Counted from the stretch's first letter, positions 1 to 54,450 are shown. The stretch is 64,000 bases of DNA from Ovis canadensis (GCF_042477335.2 NC_091263.1:65404501-65468500), one strand, 5' to 3'. Made by a program: numbers and translations. Notes: generated by a model from the letters alone, not told the origin.

Positions 1-284
1 GGGCCGAGGTCCAGCAGCCTTGCCATCATTCATCCTGCAGACAGAAATCCTATTCCCAGCACCCCTCCCAGGTCTAGGGTAGCCGTGGCCAGCAAGGCCA
101 AGACAGGAGACCCAAGAACAGGCTCACTTAATCCAACTGCCTAGTCAGGCAGTATCCAGGGACATGTGCAGCCCACCTCGGATGGCGTCCTACAGTCCTG
201 CGTAACTGTTGCCCCAGCCTCTGTCCCCAGCTTGTGACTGTGCCTGTGTACCTGTGTATGAATCTAAAGAAGCCCTGGTCTGGG

Positions 285-418
285 ACTTCCCTAGCAGTCT
301 CTAGTGGTTAAGACTCTGTTGTTCCAATGCAGGTGGTGTAGGTTCGATCCATCACTGATCAGGGAATTAAGATCCAACATGCCCCAAGGTGTGGTTCAAA
401 GAATAAATAAAATAGCCT
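285..418 (+). repeat. tRNA-Glu-derived CHR-type SINE
   Basis: It begins with the typical 'ggacttccct' head. A B-box-like 'ggttcgatcc' and an A-rich end with AATAAA-like units follow. This marks the genome as cetartiodactyl. Confidence 0.75.
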
Positions 419-620
419 ATTCCTAAGCTCTCTAAAAAAATTTTTTTAATGAAAAATAAAGCAGCCCTGGCCCCTGAGATTTCTAGGCAGACCCACTACG
501 CATCCTCAGAGGCCAGGAGGGATATTAAACGTATCTTTGTTTCCTACACCAGTTGCTTATATTACATTCTTTTCTTCCTAGGCAAGTGTCTACAGCATCA
601 CCCTCCATGTTCCCCTAGCA

Positions 621-650
621 CTTCCCCACCCCCCCCCACCCCCCCCCCCC
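621..650. repeat. Poly-C simple repeat
   Basis: Nearly uninterrupted cytosines, broken only by single adenines. The exact length is likely to vary between individuals or assemblies. Confidence 0.9.
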
Positions 651-1170
651 GCCAGCTCTCTTATCACACAATGAACTATAATTACACGTGAAAACATCTT
701 CCCCAGCCACGCTGGCTGTGAACCCCTGAAAGGTAGGGGCTGTGAGTACATAATAGATTATTACTCAAAGGAAAAATGACTACTATCTGGATAATTCCTT
801 TTTTTTTTTTTCTCAGTTGCAATTTTTATTTTTTATTTTTATGGATAATTTTCACTCATTCACCCAAGAAATGCTTACTGAGAATTTGCTCTGTGCAAAG
901 GGCAAACAACACACACAATTAATACCTAAATACTTTTTTAAGGTTCAGATGTTGATGGTAACAGAATTCAAGCAGGAAGAGAAGGCACTGCCATACCCAG
1001 GCCCAGGGTGCAACACCTTCCTTGCCCAATCAAGGCTGCCTATTGACAGGGGCATAACCAGAATGTAATCTGTGCAACAGCATGAGTCTCCAACATGGGA
1101 AAAAATGACCTCGCATACTCTCCATGAGATTCCTTCAGTTTTTTGCCTCTGTTACCTCCCTCGGTGTATG

Positions 1171-1375
1171 TGTTCAGTTGCTCAGTTGTGTCCAACGATT
1201 TGTGACCCCCATGGACTGTAGCCCACCAAGCTCCTCTGCCCATGGAATTTTCCAGGCAAGGATACTGGAGTGGGTTACCATTTCCTCTTCCAGGAGATCC
1301 TCCCAACCCAGGGGTGGAACCCATGTCTCCCACATCTCCTGTACTGGCAGGCATATCCTTTACCACTGAGCCACC
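1171..1375 (-). repeat. BOV-A2 / Bov-tA SINE
   Basis: It contains the hallmark 'gttcagttgctcagttgtgt', 'catggactgtagcccacc' and 'ggatactggagtgggtt' blocks in the reverse orientation, ending in 'ccactgagccaccctgg'. Several apparent ORFs here are SINE sequence and are not genes. Confidence 0.9.
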
Positions 1376-2235
1376 CTGGAAACGTCACCCTCCCCCAGTA
1401 AACCTACCCCTTTTACCACAGAGGTGATAGTGTCACTAATAAGACATTTAACTCTTCTAAAATGTATCTCTAGAGCCTTTTGCTTTTCCACTGTCCCCAG
1501 GTAAGCTAAAAAAGCACAGGCAAGGAGGAAACAAAAAATATTTCTCTCCTGATGCCACCTCTAATCAAAAGGTGCTCAATATTTGTGAATACAGTCACAC
1601 GTGCTCTGTGACTGCCAGGCAGGTGTGGATCAAGGGTGACTGGGGAGTAGGTTTAGATTAAGCCACAGCACCAGCTAAGGAAAGAACTTTATGATTGGAA
1701 ACCAAATAAAGCTTAAAGTTCACACACCCAGACATTACAAAGCCTCAATTAGATCATCCCCATCCAAGATCGCGGGTATGTGACCAGGCAGTCAGTCAGG
1801 CCTGTTCCCTCCAGTTCCCTTTCCTGCTTTCCTTCCTGTTGTGCTTCAAGGTCCCATGGCAATGGGTGAGTTGTTCAGTTCTGAGGTTTGGTTACCAGGC
1901 CAACAGAGGGGCCTACCAGGCCTATACCCCTCCCCTAGGGGGAACGGCCCAACAGAGAATCCAGTCCTGGGGCCAGGGTGTGTCCTGACTTGAATTACTC
2001 AACTCCTTTCATCCCAAATCCGTGGGTCACTCCCACAATAGCAGGAACATGCAGGCAGATGTTCAGGACTTCCAGTTGTGTTTTTAACGTGTAATAATCA
2101 AACTCACTATGTAAGTTTGAAAACTTTAGAAATAATGGTGATCTTGATTATGAAGTGTCACTTTATACCCTGCATTTTAACTTACACTTGGTTATTCGAA
2201 TTTAAATTTTTAGGAACTACTCATAATTAGTGTAC

Positions 2236-2258
2236 TTTTTTTTTTTTTTTTTTTTTTT
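2236..2258. repeat. Poly-T tract
   Basis: An uninterrupted T run of about 23 bases. It may be the tail of a decayed minus-strand retroposon, but no body is recognisable next to it. Confidence 0.85.
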
Positions 2259-2664
2259 ACTGCTATTGAATAGCGTTGAAGAGATCCAGGCTCAAAAAAG
2301 ATTTTCCAAAGTTTTCATTTTTATAATTAGGTTTTGTCCCCCTTTCTACTGGTGCTGCCTTGTCCTACTTCCTTAAGAATCTGGCCCATGCCATAAATGG
2401 TATAGGAGGAACTGCTAAAAAAAGAGGGAAGCAGACACTGTAATGTAGGTTCAGTCATGCCCATTAACCCAGCTTTCATTTTCCATAAATAGGACTAAAA
2501 GCAGTGGTTCTGGTTCAATAACAATTTTAACAATTTAAAAGAACTTCCACAGGAGGGTACTTGGGGTGTCAGGATCGAGATGCAGAATTATCATCATTTG
2601 ATGCTAACTCTATGTACATGGGATTAACTGCTATGTAGTTATTCAAGGTGTTTTTTAAAATTAT

Positions 2665-2789
2665 TATTTATTTGGCTGCTACTGGTCTTAGTTGTGGCAT
2701 GTGGCATGTAGTTCCCTGATTAGGGATTGAACCTGGTCCCCCTGCATTGGGAATTCAGTCTTAACCATGGGACCACAAAGGAAGTCCCT
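2665..2789 (-). repeat. tRNA-Glu-derived CHR-type SINE
   Basis: Reverse-orientation copy with 'ttggctgct', 'gtagttccctgattaggg' and 'gaccacaaaggaagtccc'. Confidence 0.85.
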
Positions 2790-3622
2790 CAAGGCAGTTT
2801 TAATTCCAAATTACCTTGCCCCACTATCTATCTACCCAGCTGCCAAGAGGCCTCTGTTAGCAGATAGTGCTTAATATATTAATTTCAATTAGCCAAAACT
2901 CAACCTAAAAAAAGTGGTAAATCTGTTCAAATGACCTACCTCAACTTCACCAGGACAGTTCTCTCTTCTGCACCTGTTTTTTTCTCTCTTTCCTCGGACA
3001 TCTTTCCAAAGGGTTCTTAGTAGGTCTGTGGGCTGTACCTCTGTGTAAAGTACCCTCAGCTATTTCTCTCTGCTCTCAAACCTCCTACAATATGTGTATG
3101 CAGGATATATGGGACCAGCCTCCCTTCTAGCCATAGATCTCAGGCCCTTTCAGTAGTCTGTGTCCAGCTCAACTGGCCTAATCTTCACTCTATGATTTTC
3201 CCTGCTTGTTCCAGAAATTTCCTTTAACCCCTTTAGTCTACTCTCCTTTAACATGCACCATCATTTCTATGCTTTCAAGATCACACTCAAAAGGTTCTCA
3301 AGTGAAACGCTCTGTTTCACAGCTTGGGGTCTACAGTCATTGATTTATACCCTTTAACGGTGCTTATCACACACTGCTTGACTTGGTGCTGGGCTTATTT
3401 ATGGAATAGCTCCTCTCCTCTATTAGATTGGGTAAAGCAGGGGTCTTCATCCTCTGCGATCTAATGTCTGACCATCTGAGGTGGAGTTGGTGTAAAAATA
3501 ATAAAGGGCACAAGAAATGTAATGCGCTTGAATCCTCCCCAAAACCACCCAACCCCCCCCCCCACCTCAAGAAAAAAGTTCTTTCACGAAATAAGTCCCT
3601 GGTGCATTAAAAAATAGGGATC

Positions 3623-3733
3623 TGGAGAAGGAAATGGCAACCCACTCCAGTATTCTTGCCTGGAAAAGTCCATGGACAGAGGAGGCTGGCGGGCTGCAGT
3701 CCATGGGGTTACATGACTGAGCATGTGTGTATG
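3623..3733 (+). repeat. BOV-A2 SINE, 3' half
   Basis: It contains 'ggagaaggaaatggcaaccc' and 'ctccagtattcttgcctgg' and runs to 'catgactgagcatgtgtgt'. The tRNA-like 5' half is absent, so this is a 5'-truncated or monomer copy. Confidence 0.85.
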
Positions 3734-4480
3734 AGGGTGGAGGGTGATGGGTTAGTAGCAATAAACTGGTAGAACTAAAAAAAAAAAATGGGGATCATTG
3801 GATAAGGGCAGGTACTGAGTCATATTTGTCTAATTTTTCTGAGAGCAGGAGCTGCTAGACACATACAGTCTAGCCCTCCAGAAGGAGGGCTGTGTTTCTT
3901 GTACGCACGGTCAAGTGGGAGCCATAAGGTGTTCAGGCTATTGTACTTTGTTGCAACAACAAAGCAGCAGCCTGGGTACCTGATGTGGAGAATATACTTT
4001 GACCGCTCCTTCCACCCCCATTGCTATCGCCCCCCTGTGGCTGCTTGCCTGCCCGATAAAGTAATTAGCTCACTGGAGGGCTTGTGGGATTCGGCCTGGG
4101 CCAGGTGATTCTGGGGTTCAGAAAGAGATGATTGCGAATATTCCCGCAGAGCCTGCCGGACAGGGATCAGGAGCTCACGTCTGGGCAGCTAAACGCTCGC
4201 CTGAGGTCTCCGCTGAAAGCGGAATGGCTGGAGTAGAAAACAAGAAAATCTAGTTTCAGGACTTATCGCATCTGGCGCTGCGTCGATTTAAGACCAGGCT
4301 GACCCCGCAGGCCAGAAGAGGTACCAGAGGGGTCGCGGGGCCTGTGGTCTGACTCCTCGAGATCGCCGGGCTGGACTCAGAAAGGTGTGCCGGACGGCGC
4401 CGGCTCCGAGACGCCTGCCTGGCTAAGAACACTGCCTCTCCCGACGCCCGCCTCCTCTTCCGGCCCCGCTCCCGGCTCCA

Positions 4481-4494
4481 CCGCGCATGCGCGG
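4481..4494. promoter_or_regulatory. NRF1-type palindrome
   Basis: CCGCGCATGCGCGG is a perfect 14-base palindrome containing the NRF1 consensus GCGCATGCGC. It lies about 190 bases upstream of the USP4 ATG inside the CpG island. Binding is inferred from the motif only. Confidence 0.65.
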
Positions 4495-4577
4495 GAGGAG
4501 GCGGGGTGGTGCTCCGTTGGGGGTGGGGGAAAGCAAGGGGCGGGACAGCGCCCCCGGCCGCCGCACGAGGAGGGGCT

Positions 4578-4613
4578 TGCGTGCGCGCACGTGCGTGCGT
4601 GCGTGCGCGCGTG
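4578..4613. repeat. Alternating purine-pyrimidine (GTGC/GC) run
   Basis: Thirty-six consecutive bases alternate pyrimidine and purine, mostly GC and GT steps. This composition favours the Z-DNA form under negative supercoiling. It sits 70-105 bases upstream of the USP4 ATG. Confidence 0.85.
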
Positions 4614-4681
4614 GGCGCGGTCCACAGCACGCTGTGCGCGAAGCGGATGTCCGGGCCGGCTGGGCTGGGGCGGCGGACGAG

Positions 4682-43600
<38,919 letters not shown>

Positions 43601-44300
43601 CCTGCCCAGTGCCCCTGCACCACAGCACCAGTGCCACCCCCCAGGAGAACACCTTTGACACTGAAGACTGCTAGTGTGCCGTCTAAAAACCAGATGAGGA
43701 AATTTCCTTTTATGAGCAGAAGAAAAAAAAAAAAAAAGACCCTGTTTGCTCAGAAGGGTTATGTCAAGAGGCTGAATTATTTTTTTTTGTACAGGTGGTA
43801 AAAATTTTCTGTAAAACAGGTAGAGCTCCAGAGTTGGGGTTGGCGGTGGGGAGCACACAGTGGAGAGTGGCGGATTCCAAAGAGTGGAGAGGAACACACT
43901 GTCATGGAGTGGGGGGCTGCCCTGCCCTCCTGGATTTCGGATTCTGGTGCTGGTTACTGGTCCTCCCAGTGGTCTACCCACAGTAAATCAACCTCAAGTA
44001 AACTTGATGTCGTCCCCTTTTCCCTTACTGTGCACCGAGATAGGTTTATAATACCAAAAAAGTAGCCACTGATGCCCCTTTCTGTTTCCCTTTGAGTCAC
44101 CTTGAATTGCCAGCTTTCTTCTCCCTAATGATGCTTGGTGGTAGGCTTCCTGCCCTTCAGTCTTCTGTGGAGCCTGGCAGTTCTGTTCTGTTCCCAGCAT
44201 CCTTGATGAATTGAGACTGTTGGATATGGTCTGGCACTTGTATTAGGTCTCACTTAAATATCAGGACACGACACTGCTGGGCACCAGGTCTCCCGCAGCC
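43601..44300 (+). other. USP4: USP4 3' UTR (proximal part)
   Basis: The sequence after the stop contains an A16-like tract near 43722-43737. It has no AATAAA or ATTAAA, only the weaker variant AGTAAA at 43982-43987 and 43997-44002. The true 3' end cannot be placed. It is either at a variant signal here or at the canonical hexamer at 44985, inside the C3orf62 leader. Confidence 0.5.
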
Positions 44301-44379
44301 GTCTCTCTCTGGGTTGGCTTCGGAATAGGAGCTTTCCTGGGCTTGGAAAGGGCTCCCGTTCTGCCGGGGACTTTGGTTA

Positions 44380-44860
44380 GAAGTGAGATCCCCGCCCCTC
44401 GGCCTCGGCCACGACCCCTGTGGTCTGATTTCCCCACCCTTTCCCCGGGGCTTACGGCCATTGTTGCTGTCCCCTCCGTGCGTGCGTGGGCCCTCTGCTT
44501 CCCTATCACGCTGCGTGGGTTCAAAGAACGAGGTCATCCATGCGTCCCTTGTCTGACCTTTAACCCTAGCCTTGGGGGTTGGGCTCGTTAGTCCTGGACA
44601 CGCGCGATCAGCTGATGAGAGCGCGCGACGACCGACCGTTGGCGGGGTCGGCGGTGCGGTTTCTCCGGCTGATGGGTGAGGACGCGGCCGTGGATCTCCG
44701 CCCTGGGCGGCCACGGGGTGGGGCCTGAGAGCGGAGTGGGGGTGGTCAGGAGCCGAGGAGGAGGGCCGGGCTCGATCGATCGCCGGTTCTTCCCTACCCG
44801 GTGGAGAAGTGGGGACGCAGCTGTTTCCGCGAGGAGAAAATCTCCCCGAGAGTGTTTCTC
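44380..44860 (+). promoter_or_regulatory. C3orf62: CpG island / C3orf62 promoter
   Basis: A G+C- and CpG-rich block lies between the USP4 stop and the C3orf62 ATG. A donor-like G|GTGAGG near 44673 could end a non-coding first exon that splices to the acceptor TTGTAG just before the ATG exon. The antisense 213-codon open frame across it is a by-product of base composition. Confidence 0.65.
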
Positions 44861-44868
44861 GGCTCTGA

Positions 44869-47938
<3,070 letters not shown>

Positions 47939-48897
47939 GGACAGTTGACTTCAGCTTTGATTCTTTATAGTAGGAGACTGATGTTAGGATGTCTGTGCAG
48001 GTTAGTCACAATCATCTGGGGCCACTTCAAAGGCTTAGCAGAATCTGAATTACTATGACCTTTTAACTTCTAGTGGTGTCCCTTTTTTAGCTGACAGTCC
48101 AGTTTTTTGGTTGTTGTTGTTTGTTTTTTTAACTCTGCTGCTTTAAAATGTTTCTTTTTTCACTTTTTTTTTTCCGAACATCTTGACTGTTTTTTGGATT
48201 GCTGTTTAATATACACAGTACCCAAGGCAGGTGCAGGTCGTGGGCCTCAGCTGTGTCTCTTGAAGTTCTTTTCCATGGGCCCTGAAAACGTACAAGTTCC
48301 ACAAGCAGTGTGGGCTTCCTGGTCCCCTGGGATCAGCCCATCCCAGGCCAGCTCAGTGGAGGAACTGGCCTCAAGAGGACCTTGGCCCCAGGCCCCAGCC
48401 ACACACATGTCTGCCTGTCCCCTGCATGGGCATCATGCCCTCCTCATGGCCAGAGCCTCAGTCCCTCCATCCTTGCCCCTGCCCAGATCAGAGGCCTCTT
48501 ACTTGTTTCCAGGGAGCTGGCAGCATCCAGCTCCTGTTCTGGCAGGACATTCCCGTGAGGCCAGCCCACCATACACCCACATCAGACATCTGGGCACTCA
48601 GCTGAGTGGGGAAAGGAAAGGATGAGTACAGGTCCTGCTCATTCACTTCATACCTGAAGCTCATCCATCCCATTCCAGGACTGGACCCCCAGGAGGCCAC
48701 AGGTGGTTCCCACGACAGTGACTGTACTGGGATAAGATGGACGCGGGTAGGGAGGGGCTGAGCCACTGCCCTCTGAGGTCAGCATGGTAGCAGCAGCTCA
48801 GCAGGGCTGGCTCCAGCCCCACCACTTGAGAGAAAGGACACCATCAGGGATTATTTGGACCCATCTCTCAAAACCATGATGTTCTTTCAGGAAAACT

Positions 48898-48903
48898 AAT
48901 AAA
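48898..48903 (+). terminator. C3orf62: AATAAA, candidate C3orf62 poly(A) signal
   Basis: The first canonical hexamer after the C3orf62 stop, about 960 bases downstream. Confidence 0.45.
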
Positions 48904-49322
48904 CTGTTGAGTAAGGTATGATATCTCCCAGAAGCTGAGTGTCAGGGAACTGCTCACCCCCTTGGCTCATAGGGGAGGATGGGGGCAGCAAGGCTGGTGC
49001 AGAGCCGTTTGTTATGACATAAAACTCAAAGAGCTGGAAAGGAAGGCCTGGGGCCCGAGGACATCCCACGAGGCTGTATTTTAGGCTAGTGACCCAGCAT
49101 CCAGGCAGGCTGCAGGGCTGGCAACACCCCATCACCACCACAGGTCTAGAGATTAATCTGGGCCCCACAGGTGGAGACCTTGCACCTAGTTCTTAGTGGT
49201 ACAAAGCCAGGCACCTGCCTGACCCCTAGCCACTTCAAGGAACAGGCCTCCGCTGCCTGGTCAAGGGCAGAGTGGCTAACCAGAACCTCCTCCCAAGCCA
49301 CCTGACAGTTCCTGCAGTGGAT

Positions 49323-49328
49323 AATAAA
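49323..49328 (+). terminator. C3orf62: AATAAA, second candidate C3orf62 poly(A) signal
   Basis: A second canonical hexamer, followed 10-30 bases later by a GT-rich stretch (gatggtggcgtcggggttca), which is typical of a cleavage context. Confidence 0.4.
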
Positions 49329-49799
49329 CACTCGCAGATGGTGGCGTCGGGGTTCACTTTTTAGTCCCTGAGCCAGAGGGACAGGAGCAGGTAAGAAGAA
49401 ATACTTACAGCCTCTTGGCTGCTGCACTCAAGAGAAGGGGCTGTCTGGATGGAGACATGTCGGGCGACTTGATATTCAGAACACCACGTCTCCCAACAGT
49501 GAGTTCCAAATAATATGTATTGATGTGGATCGTCTCCCAGAGAGGAGGTGAAGCATAATCTCCATCCTCCCCAGTCTCTGCCCATCACTACCCCTGGAGA
49601 GTGAGCTGGACTTAGTAACTCACTTTCCAGGGAGAGAGCTGGGGAAGAGAGCAGAGACATGGACAAGCCTGGCAGACGCCACTTAACCAGGTGATAAAGG
49701 TGCATCCCCCCCGTGCTGTCCTGTGCCCCTCACCCACCCCTGACAGGATGCAACGAGATGGGGCTTCATTTTAAACCCAGAGTGGAGGGTATTCTCCAG

Positions 49800-50145
49800 G
49801 ATGCCTGGCCAGTACCCTAGATTGTCGATGTCAGGAAAGCAAGGAAAAACTCAAAATCTGTCACACGGCAGCAGACACCGAGGAGACACTGACTAAATGC
49901 AGTGTGGTGTCCTGGATTGCGTCCTGGAATGGAGAGGGGACGCTCATGGAAAAACGGATCAAATACAAGCTCAAGTTTAGTTCTTAATATGTTTATGTTA
50001 GTTTCTTAGTTTTGACACGTACACCACAGTTATGCAAGAGGTTAACTTTAAGAGAAGCTAAGTGAAGGATATGTTTGAACTTACTATCTTTTGTACCTTT
50101 CCTGTAAATCTGAATTTATTCCAAAATCTGCAAATTTTTTTTAAT
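49800..50145 (+). mobile_element. Old L1 3' UTR fragment
   Basis: 'gactaaatgcagtgtggtgt', 'cctggattgcgtcctggaat', 'tagttttgacacgtacacca' and 'atttattccaaaatctgcaa' follow the order of an old L1 3' end. Confidence 0.65.
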
Positions 50146-52789
50146 GCGGTTGATTCCAAGTTTGTGACATTATTACTGAGGAAGACAAGGAGGGTTTTAG
50201 TCTTTTTTGTCTATGCTTTTCAGTTTATCTGCAGTGGACCTGAATCACATCTGCAGAAAGAAGAAATTAGAGTTGTTTTTAAAACCCTCACCTCCGCCAA
50301 CCAGCCGTGGGCATCCCTCACCAGATACCTGCCCAGAGGTGACCTTCACAGTTTCTGGGAACTGCAGCAGGTCCAGGGCTGGCACAGGAGGCTCAGCAGG
50401 ACCCTCACTAGTGGCTCCCCCTTCCCTGATAGTGCTGGACCCTCAGGGCCAGAAGCTCTAGGCCTCACAGAGCTGTTTCTCGGCACTTAGTTCTCCCTGG
50501 AGAGGCTTTGCAGAGGGGGTGGCTGCTGGGAGCAGAGATCCAGTGCTAACCCTACAAGACTGAAATGAGAGGACTTTTTTTCTGCCTGCAACATGGACTG
50601 TGGCACTTGGGAATGAGGGCCGAGCCTGGGTTAGGGGTGGGGCAGAAGGGGGGCTTTAGATTGTCCTGGCTAGATAGACAAGTATACCTCTAGCTTAGCA
50701 AAGTCTTTGTGTGAAAATTCAGATTTACCAAAGAACTAATCCAGCCTGGACTCCTTAAAGGAGGAGTTTTTCCTCGCTGTAGAAACACAGCTGTTGGGTA
50801 AAGCAGGTGAGCCCTGAGCCTCCGGCATGCCACTCCCAGAGTAGCTGGGATGGCCACATGGTCATTGCCTTGGCGACACCTTCTCTTGTCTCTGCCTCCC
50901 TGGCTCCCCAAGGTGCCCAAGGGACGTCTTCCTCCTCTGTCATGTGCCTCAGGGCAGCAGGCAGAAATGTGCTCATCTGCGCAGAGCAGAGGGTTGGGGA
51001 GCCAGTCTCTAGGGATTGAGCTGGAGGAATAACAGGAGCCTAGATTTTTTTTTTTAATTCGCCTAGAACATTTATTTTAATAAAACTTGGGACCAAAGAC
51101 TTCTTGGGGAGACATTGATATTTGAGAAACTAAAAATGTTTTACGTCATTTGGTTCTCTCCCCCGCAGTTCATCTTGGCAAGCCAAACAATCACTGGATT
51201 GTTTCCGTGGAAACACCAAACTGCAGTTTGGATTAGCAGAATCAAAATAGAAACAAGGCAGCTTCAAGAATAAATAGGAGCTTTGGAACCGGCTAGTCGC
51301 CAACTGCAAGTTCAACTTCCAGCACAAGGCATGTGAGAAGCTGGGCCCATCCAGTTCTGTTAAGGAGGGGTTTCCAGGTCCTCTGGCTGCATCCTGCCTA
51401 CAGGGTCGAGGCCAAAATCACTAGAAACCAGCTCTGTCAGTGTATTGGTAAACTTTGTAACAAAACTTAGGGCAGGAGGTGGTCTGCAGAAACAAGGAGA
51501 GGCTGAGAACTGGAGGAAAAGATGGGAGAAGGGACAGGAAGGAGGAGAGATGAGTAAATGCCAAGTGAAGGTCCAGCAGAGCAGAGGCCACAGCTGAGGC
51601 TTGAGATTAGAGCAGCAGTTCTTTCAAGAGGACAATTCAAGGGTGGCCAAGGACTGGAAACAGTGACCCCGCCCTCAGCCCCTTCCAGATTTCAGTGTTT
51701 CCCTACATTCCTGGGCCTGGCTGTCTAGCCATAGAGATCAAGACTAGAGCCTGAATTCTTGCCAGGTAAGCTCTGGGGCACTGATGGTCAGTAAGCGTCT
51801 GCCTCAGTGTGGCTCCAGCCAGCATAATCAGGCACACAAGCTTACCTTCTCATCTCTAAGTCTCAGGGCTGCCCACCCCCTGCTCCCCTCACCAGGGGAG
51901 TGGGGGAGCCACCTCTTGGCCCACCTGCCCTGCCTCCTTAACATTCTGCTGCACCCTGCATTTCCAAGCCCAGGGAAGACTCTCAAGGGGGTCAGGAGAC
52001 CAGGAGGATGGAGACAGGCCACCTGGGGGACCTGTGCCCCTCACCTTGGCATCCAGGTATGTGCTGGTAAGGTAGCACCATCCTGCCACAGGAGAAACCG
52101 TGAGCTGTTAATGATCAAAGAAATTGATGAAAAGGATTCCCTCCTCCTGAATGATGGGCCAGGGCTCACCCTCTAGCAGAGGGAGCCTCCTCTTAACCGA
52201 GGCACAAGATGTTTGATACAGCAGAGAAGGCCAGTGAACTAGAAGGGGGAGCCGGGGAGGCCACCAAACCTGCTTGTGGGTCGTTATTGGAAAGACTGTC
52301 ATCCGGAGACAATCTGAGGCTCTGGTAATTTGCTTTCTCCCAGGAGTACGTGGGAGAACATTAATATTTTAGGTTCCTGCTAAATATTTATAGAGGGAGC
52401 AAAGTTTTACTCAGGAAATCTACTGACAATGGATTGCAGCTCTGCTGGGGAAGGACTTCCTGTGCTAGGCCAGCTGGAAAGTGCCTGATTCGATGAAGAG
52501 TTTTGGCCTAAGGCCTGGCATGAAAAAATAATTTTAAAACCTGCTCATATCTTATAGGAAACAGCTGTCTTTTTTGAGGGCAAAAATGCTGTGATTTTCT
52601 GGGTACTTTGGGTGGGAGCTGGCCTGGGAGAGAGGAATGGGCATCAGGTTTCTTATAGGAAACCTGTCGTCAGGAGCTCTTTGGAACATCTGAGATGAAA
52701 AGGGGAAGTTGCAGAGGGCTACTGGAGAGACCCAACTTTCAGGACAGGCTGCCAGGAGCTGTTTGATAAGCAGGCTGTCCCTGCCTTCA

Positions 52790-53070
52790 GTACATATTTG
52801 TCAGTTGTCTCCTAGTGACACACCACTCCTGGATGCTGAGAATACAGTAGGGATGAGGTGGATGCTGTTCTTTTATTTTTTACAGCTGCTGTTCTTGCTT
52901 CTGGAGTTTATGTTCCACTATGCAGGGTGGGCAAAATACAGATTTAAAGTATCATTTCAGATGGAACTATCTGAGAGAAATGAAAACACGGTAAGGGAAT
53001 GGGCAACGAGGAGGGCAAGCCCCTTCAGAGACCTCTCTGTAGGTGATGTTTAAATTGATACTTGACTGTG
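52790..53070 (+). repeat. Old interspersed repeat, same family as 15120-15500
   Basis: 'atgctgagaatacagtaggg' followed by 'cagagacctctctgtaggtg' matches the layout of the copy in USP4 intron 6. The family is not named. Confidence 0.4.
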
Positions 53071-54099
53071 AAGACAATTAGGTGCTGCAAGTGGCTTCTT
53101 TTCCATCCTCAGACTGTAGCTGGGGTTGTATAGAAGGAGGAGCCCCTAGGTGGGCCCTGGGCCAATAGACCTCCCACCACATCCGCCCCTGTGTAGCTAC
53201 ATACATCCCTATCAGCATCCAAAGAACCAAAAATGTGTGCTTCAGGGATGTGCTGGGCTGTGTCATGCTCACCAAATTTGGCAGGAACATAATAGTTGGG
53301 GTTTTTTTTTAAACCCTTAGGAATAAAATAAGAAATATAATATCCTTTCCTGATGATTACTAGAGACAGGCAGTGTAATTTAATTAGCCCAGCCTTGTTA
53401 GGTGTTAAATGTACTGCTTATTCTACAAAAACACCCAGCTCATGTAACACTGAGTCACTCTGGCCTTTTGACTTTTAAACAAAATAAAATACTTCTAAAG
53501 AAATACAGGATTTCATAACACAGCAGAATTAAGGAATAGAGGGTTCTGCCTTGGCATTCTAAAGTTGGAGGGAAACATCAATGAGAAGGCCACAGTCATA
53601 AATGTTGGTGGAGTTCTCTCAACAGGGTCTCAGCTTTGAAGTAAAATGATTAAACTTTTCAACTTAGAGCAATAAAACATTTCCAAATGCAGACTGCTCT
53701 TCTCTACAAACCTCAGAGTAACCGCTGCACAGCCGCCTGTAGCCTGTTTGGGAAGGGCTGGGTTCCATCTCCCCTTGCCACCTTGGCACCAGCAAAACCA
53801 GCAGGGAAGGCAGTGGAGGCTTGCAGAGGGGTGCACAGAGGGCGCGAGTCCAGGGTGGCCTGAGGCAGGGCCCGCGTCTCATTTTGTTGCCCTTACAGAA
53901 GGCTGCTGCCGTTGCTCGTGGCCACAGAGCACAGGGACTGTTGGTCCGGAAATGAGACTGAAAGCAGCTTAGGCTGCCCAGCAGCCCTGCCAGAGGCGTC
54001 ACAGGCAAACTAAACCACCGAAGTTTTGTGGGATACGTGCCCCTGAAAATAAATAGAAATCAGGAGCTATTACGGTCCACCTAGAAGCCCCATTTTCAG

Positions 54100-54228
54100 G
54101 AATTCCCTGGCAGTCCAGTGGTTAGGACTTTTGACTGCAGTGGCCCAGGTTGAAGCCCTGGTTGGGGAACTAAGATCCCCAAAAGCCACCTGGCTCAGCA
54201 CCCCTCCCCCCCCCAGCAAAAAAAAAAA
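54100..54228 (+). repeat. CHR-type SINE with C-rich and A-rich tail
   Basis: 'gaattccctggcagtccagt' and 'gttggggaactaagatcccc', ending in a C run and an A15 tract. Confidence 0.85.
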
Positions 54229-54336
54229 AAAAAGCCCTATTTCAACCCTGTACTGGCTTGAAAATGGGCAAATTTTGGAAGCTGTCCATCCATGAGGATT
54301 TTTACTTTCATAACAATCAGTTTGAGTACAGTGTGG

Positions 54337-54342
54337 TTTATT
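54337..54342 (-). terminator. IHO1: AATAAA (minus), distal candidate IHO1 poly(A) signal
   Basis: TTTATT on the + strand, further 3' than the signal at 54451. It could serve a longer 3' UTR. Confidence 0.3.
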
Positions 54343-54450
54343 GAAACTTACAAGGAATAAAAAAATGGTATGCATCTTAATCTCAATCTCCTTGAGTAAA
54401 CTGGAGATCAATAAACTTAATGAAAGAAACATGCTTTTTAAAGGTTTATC

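Larger units (their letters stand above)
1..4370. other. Intergenic region upstream of USP4
   Basis: I see no gene here. The longest open frames are short and coincide with SINEs or simple repeats. Recognised content is four SINEs, a poly-C tract near 621-650 and a 20-odd base poly-T tract near 2236-2258. In human the next gene on this side is GPX1 (recalled). No GPX1 coding sequence is visible, so it must lie beyond the left edge. Confidence 0.6.
47939..49340 (+). other. C3orf62: Likely C3orf62 3' UTR
   Basis: No repeat is recognised, and the open frames are not gene-like. The first AATAAA is at 48898-48903 and the next at 49323-49328. Either could end the transcript. Confidence 0.45.
49341..54440. 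other. Intergenic region between convergent C3orf62 and IHO1
   Basis: About 5 kb without a recognised gene. It holds an old L1 3' end (49800-50145), an unnamed old repeat (52790-53070) and a SINE (54100-54228). The remainder, including 50200-52780 and 53070-54090, shows nothing I can identify. Confidence 0.65.

Noticed and set aside
1-4370. GPX1, the expected upstream neighbour
   Set aside because: No glutathione peroxidase motif or selenocysteine TGA context is visible in either strand. The gene is probably beyond the left edge.
48107-48625. 172-codon frame downstream of C3orf62
   Set aside because: It begins at the T-rich 3' UTR and is Pro/Ser-rich with no similarity I recognise. It is most likely untranslated sequence.
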